This document shows positions 60,546 to 64,000 of a DNA stretch of 64,000 nt, piece after piece. The notes under the pieces were generated by a model. That model was not told where the DNA came from and did not search any database. It saw only the letters and a list, made by a program, of their open reading frames with translations. The position numbers were made by a program, and so were the translations under genes. Each line of letters begins with the position of its first letter. Positions within the stretch are counted from its first letter, which is position 1. The stretch spans positions 22,698,501-22,762,500 of the forward strand of contig NC_068561.1 of NCBI RefSeq assembly GCF_022201045.2. Direction: 5' to 3'. This DNA comes from Citrus sinensis (lineage: Eukaryota; Streptophyta; Magnoliopsida; Sapindales; Rutaceae).

Positions 60546-60688
60546 TAAGTTTTGACAATCGGGCCATGTACCCTAATGGGCTTCATCTAGACTGACCTAG
60601 ATCAAGCCCAATTTGAAGATGGGTCACTAGCATCGCACGCCCATCACTTGTGATTTTCTTTTCTTTATTTTTTAATATATAGGTTTTT

Positions 60689-60740
60689 ACAAGAGGTGAT
60701 TCTTTTTTTTTTTTTTTTGATAAAACAAGAGGTGATTCTT
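60689..60740. mobile_element. Poly(T) retroinsertion scar with 16-bp direct repeats
   Basis: The 16-mer ACAAGAGGTGATTCTT occurs at 60689-60704 and again at 60725-60740. Between the copies are only 20 bases: fourteen T then GATAAA. This looks like a target-primed insertion of little more than a poly(A) tail on the minus strand. Slippage duplication is an alternative. Confidence 0.6.
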
Positions 60741-60834
60741 AATTCTTTACAAGTAGGCTATTCTATTCAGGGTATGGAAAACGGGTGCATTGGGTCCTTG
60801 TTTGTTTCTTGGTTCTCAATTCTTCTCTTCATCA

Positions 60835-60906
60835 CGGCGTAGAGCGGTTTGGTAGCTCGCAAGGTTCATTAACTTGAGGTCACAGGTTCAAATTTCGTCT
60901 CCATCA
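60835..60906 (+). pseudogene. Plastid trnfM(CAU)-like relic or tRNA-derived SINE head
   Basis: About 65 bases match the plastid initiator methionine tRNA: the D-arm part GTAGAGCGGTTTGGTAGCTC, the CAT anticodon position in GGTTCATTAAC, and the T-arm part GGTTCAAATTTCGTCTCC. The outermost stem no longer pairs and the anticodon stem is damaged, so it should not yield a working tRNA. It could be a fragment of plastid DNA moved to the nucleus or the head of a SINE; the A-rich run just downstream allows the latter. Confidence 0.6.
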
Positions 60907-62105
60907 CAAAAAAATGAGGTTTGATCTCATTAATTATTAATTAATTTAATTAATTGACACTTAATCAATTGCTGATTTTTGTCTACCCGTATGTTACATA
61001 AAACGTAACTTAACAAGACCTTCGAATTCGTTTATTAAATGTATCTAATTTCGTTGTCCTGTTTTCTGCACGTAGATGGTTGACTTGTCCAAAATTTTTA
61101 ACCCTATTTAACATGCTCTAAGATAATAATTCAATAACAACGGTAACAATCTTAGCAGTTAGCACTCGTGTACGTTAACAATAGACAAAAAAATTAGATT
61201 AAAAAATAAGGATATTATGTCTGATAGGGAGCAACTATTACCCTGTATAACATTCTTGAGTGGTTGGTGAAAAATTTTTGCGCGGCAGGATTTGAATTTT
61301 TTTGTGAGACAACATGCTTACAGATAAATAGATAATCGAATAATTATCAAAAGACCCGTAACTTGAAATTTTCAACACTAATATGATAATGATAGAATTA
61401 CTAGACAAAAGTCACGATTTATGGTAATCTGCCGTGACCTAAATAGTCAGCTTTGATTACTCTTGATCTTAAAATCTATGACATCACTTGACCATTGGCT
61501 TCGAAATACTGCAACTATTGTAATGGAGTTTAGAGAATGGAGCTAACACTATAATTGACATCAAACTATATTGCTTAATATTAGCAGCAGAGACTTTTTT
61601 TATTTTATCGAAAGGGAACTTTCATCTCATTCTCATCAGAAATTATTATCTTTGCTTCCAAAGCAAATGTCAGACGCAAAGGAACATAAAAGAAAAATAA
61701 CAAATCAGCTTTGATTTGAGAGCATAACGTCTCGTATTTGAAGAGTGTGTGGTAACAAAACAACTTCAAATCTCAGCAAATTAATACTACAATGCATATT
61801 TATGTACTTCTAAACAAGAGAGACATGCCTTAACCCTGAGTATGTTTCTAATTTGAAGCTGAAAAAACCATCCAGCTTCAGATAGTACAACTACTAACAA
61901 TCATGTTCATTGCATATCTTGGTGCAGAAGATACATCCAAGTTTTACTCTTTCACAGCCTCTTAGTGAAGGGCTAAAATAATTTAATGTACTCTATGATC
62001 TTCTTCGAACTTCTCCTATGAATTTAATGCTTTGTAATTCACAGTTCAAGCGGGGAAAAAAAGAGAGGGATTGTGTATGTACAGAGTCAAAAGCCATTCA
62101 TCGTA
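60907..62105. other. Intergenic region and F-box 3' UTR
   Basis: AT-rich sequence without a gene. The last few hundred bases, nearest the F-box stop codon, probably form its 3' UTR. Confidence 0.4.
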
Positions 62106-64000
62106 CTATTCCAAGGCATGTCTTGGCCACAGGCTCTTCCACATTGATATCTCCTCCTCTTTGTAAATCTTTCTGATTCCTCCATAAAATCCATCAGCTT
62201 CATTGCCTACTTCCCGATGATCCTTCCTGTTAATCATCATTTGCCTCCATCTTGAGCCAGTCGGGTACTGGTTAAACTCCAAAACCACCGTATCTGTCGG
62301 CAAACTCATCTTTGTCAGATTCTTGACCGCTAATGAGAAAATTTAAACATAGAAATAAAAAATGAAAGAGAAGTAAGATTATAGAAGACGTGCTTGATAT
62401 CAAGCGCATCGGTGGAAATTGGATGATCTATAAGATGTCCTAAATTTGAGCATGATGAATCACTTCAAGCACAATTGTAGCTGACAATCCTTTTGACCTC
62501 AAATACAAGCAAGCAAATCCTCAAAAGCAAGAGGCTTTCCAGGAAAACTACATAGTTAACAATAAGCTACAACCAATGGTAATGACACGATAATCCTCCA
62601 GGTAGAATATCATAACTTGACAGAAAACCAACAATAGGTCCGTAGGAAAAGCTACTGGATTAAGTGTCTAAACTGGAGTGGCAAAACAGAGGTCTAATAC
62701 AGAGAATGATCAAGAGAAAAATAGACCATATACTCTTGCGTCCCATGTGCAACAAACTCATTAAGATTAATTACAGAATCTAATATGATTTACATACCCT
62801 TATAGAAGCAAAGGCAGTGATGTTCATTTCTACCACATGATTCCAAGTGCCCAACAACACCGTACCACCAACCTGCATTACAATACGCTCAAATTATTTC
62901 TCTATTCAACCATCATCGTGTCCAATTACCTACCGTTCTGGATTTGTCATATTTGAGAAAAAAACTGAATGAATAGGGAAGAGCCCAATACTATTCAGTC
63001 CACAATGAATAGAGAGCAAAATACAAGACAAAAACGCACCATAAGGAAATTCTTTGTTTCTTCTCCACTGGATCTCAATGTGGTCACCAGGCTTTAAGTC
63101 ATGTAAACAATCTGAGTTGTGAAGAACATGTGAAGGAGTATCAACTGCTGGTGCTCTCAGCCTATCCCAGGATATATTTTCCTCTACCATTCGTCGTCCA
63201 TGGGGTGAGTACCTGCAATACATAATGAATGTCAAAATTAAAGTTGAAAATGCTAAGATATGTTCTCCTCTGTTGATTGTAATTTGAAAATTCTGAATGT
63301 TCTAAGGTGTAAAAGATGGGAATCTCTTTCAATACCTTGCCCGAAAAGTATCTGTCCGGGAATCATAGCTGAGCTGAGCATCGTAACAAGACAGCATAAA
63401 CCCAACATGCCCATTCTGCCACCAAAGAGACAGAGTTTAATTCCGTTGTCCTAGATCAGTATATAATAATAAAGCTGCAATCAACAACATGCATGCAAAC
63501 AGAACAAAAAGGAACAATTTTTTCAAAGCTACAATTAAGGCTTGAAGCAAATTATTTAATTACCTCACGGTTATAGACCTGAGCTGGGAACCAGAATTTG
63601 CCACTTTCAAGAGAAACATACCAAGCCATGATTGAATCAACTGGTAATGAACTTCTCGGCTCAGTATTGCTCTCCGTCTTTCGTTCACTCCAAGAAAAAG
63701 GCCAACAGCTATAGAGAGACCAGAAAAATCCTGTTTGTTTCTTGTTATTCATAAGGCTTGATCTCTGTCTTGAGACCAAGTGCCATTGCCATTCTCTTTT
63801 GGCAACATCACCAATAACTCTCCCCCATTTCTGCTTCATGTGTTTCTCCCACAAACGATCACTTGTACATCTATCTCGAAGAGAACTGCAAACTCCAGCC
63901 ATGTTACACAAACCAGCTGGTGAAAGCTTCTCAAGAATGCATTCCAAGGTTAAATCAGGCAAATCCAAGAGGGAAATTTTCTCTTTCTCCGTATTTGCAG
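62106..64000 (-). CDS. F-box protein, 5' end outside the window
   Basis: At least 328 residues are visible, in five exons in transcript order: 63564-64000 (partial), 63336-63415, 63040-63212, 62798-62872, 62106-62329. An F-box lies near the visible N-terminus ([16 protein letters not shown] through SSLRDRC and [11 protein letters not shown]), which would bind SKP1 in an SCF ubiquitin ligase. The rest matches a small plant family (Arabidopsis At2g26850/At2g32560-like) with conserved Trp- and Tyr-rich blocks: [11 protein letters not shown], a [12 protein letters not shown] exon, [22 protein letters not shown] and a C-terminal [15 protein letters not shown] block. The target protein is unknown. 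The frame is open to the window edge, so the start lies beyond 64000; a TTG at 63968 should not be taken as the start. All four introns are GT-AG with closing phases. Confidence 0.9.

Noticed and set aside
60835..60906. Functional initiator tRNA gene
   Set aside because: Acceptor-stem pairing is lost and the anticodon stem is disrupted; called as a relic.
63552..63968. F-box start at 63968
   Set aside because: That codon is TTG and the frame stays open to the window edge; the true start is outside.

Overview
The window is nuclear DNA of a flowering plant. Genes are split by many short GT-AG introns, intergenic DNA is very AT-rich and full of small transposon relics, and every recognisable product belongs to a plant family. 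Protein similarity suggests a woody rosid such as Citrus; that is inference from remembered family sequences, not a search. No bacterial, viral, CRISPR or plasmid feature is present.

Eight protein genes are supported. In order: an intronless xyloglucan endotransglucosylase/hydrolase (minus, 470-1321); a long-loop PIN auxin efflux carrier in six exons (plus, 7744-10473); a two-exon bHLH factor of the bHLH106/107 type (plus, 20630-21817); a CDPK-related kinase in eleven exons (plus, 35008-40610); an O-fucosyltransferase-like Golgi protein in six exons (plus, 43043-47684); a DUSP12/YVH1-type dual-specificity phosphatase (plus, 51617-55667) with a 5'-UTR intron; a UBAC2-like rhomboid pseudoprotease with a UBA domain in eight exons (minus, 56566-60318); and an F-box protein whose 5' end runs off the window (minus, 62106-64000). 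I rebuilt the exons by hand; all reading phases close.

The genes are unrelated neighbours, not an operon or cluster. The right third (35-64 kb) is gene-rich. The left two thirds hold three genes separated by 6-13 kb of repeats: a 202-bp Mutator-like MITE with a perfect 9-bp target duplication, a ~780-bp foldback element with internal tandem repeats, three copies of a small MITE family, a nearly perfect 358-bp tandem duplication, an RNase H-like retroelement relic, a plastid initiator tRNA-like relic and a retroinsertion scar that is almost only a poly(T) tract.

The most notable points are two GC-AG introns (PIN and the UBA/rhomboid gene), an XTH without introns and without the first C-terminal cysteine pair, a minimal ATG-GGT-TGA uORF before PIN, a G-box cluster ahead of the phosphatase and a 74-bp hairpin element in a kinase intron. 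I found no clearly new biological system.
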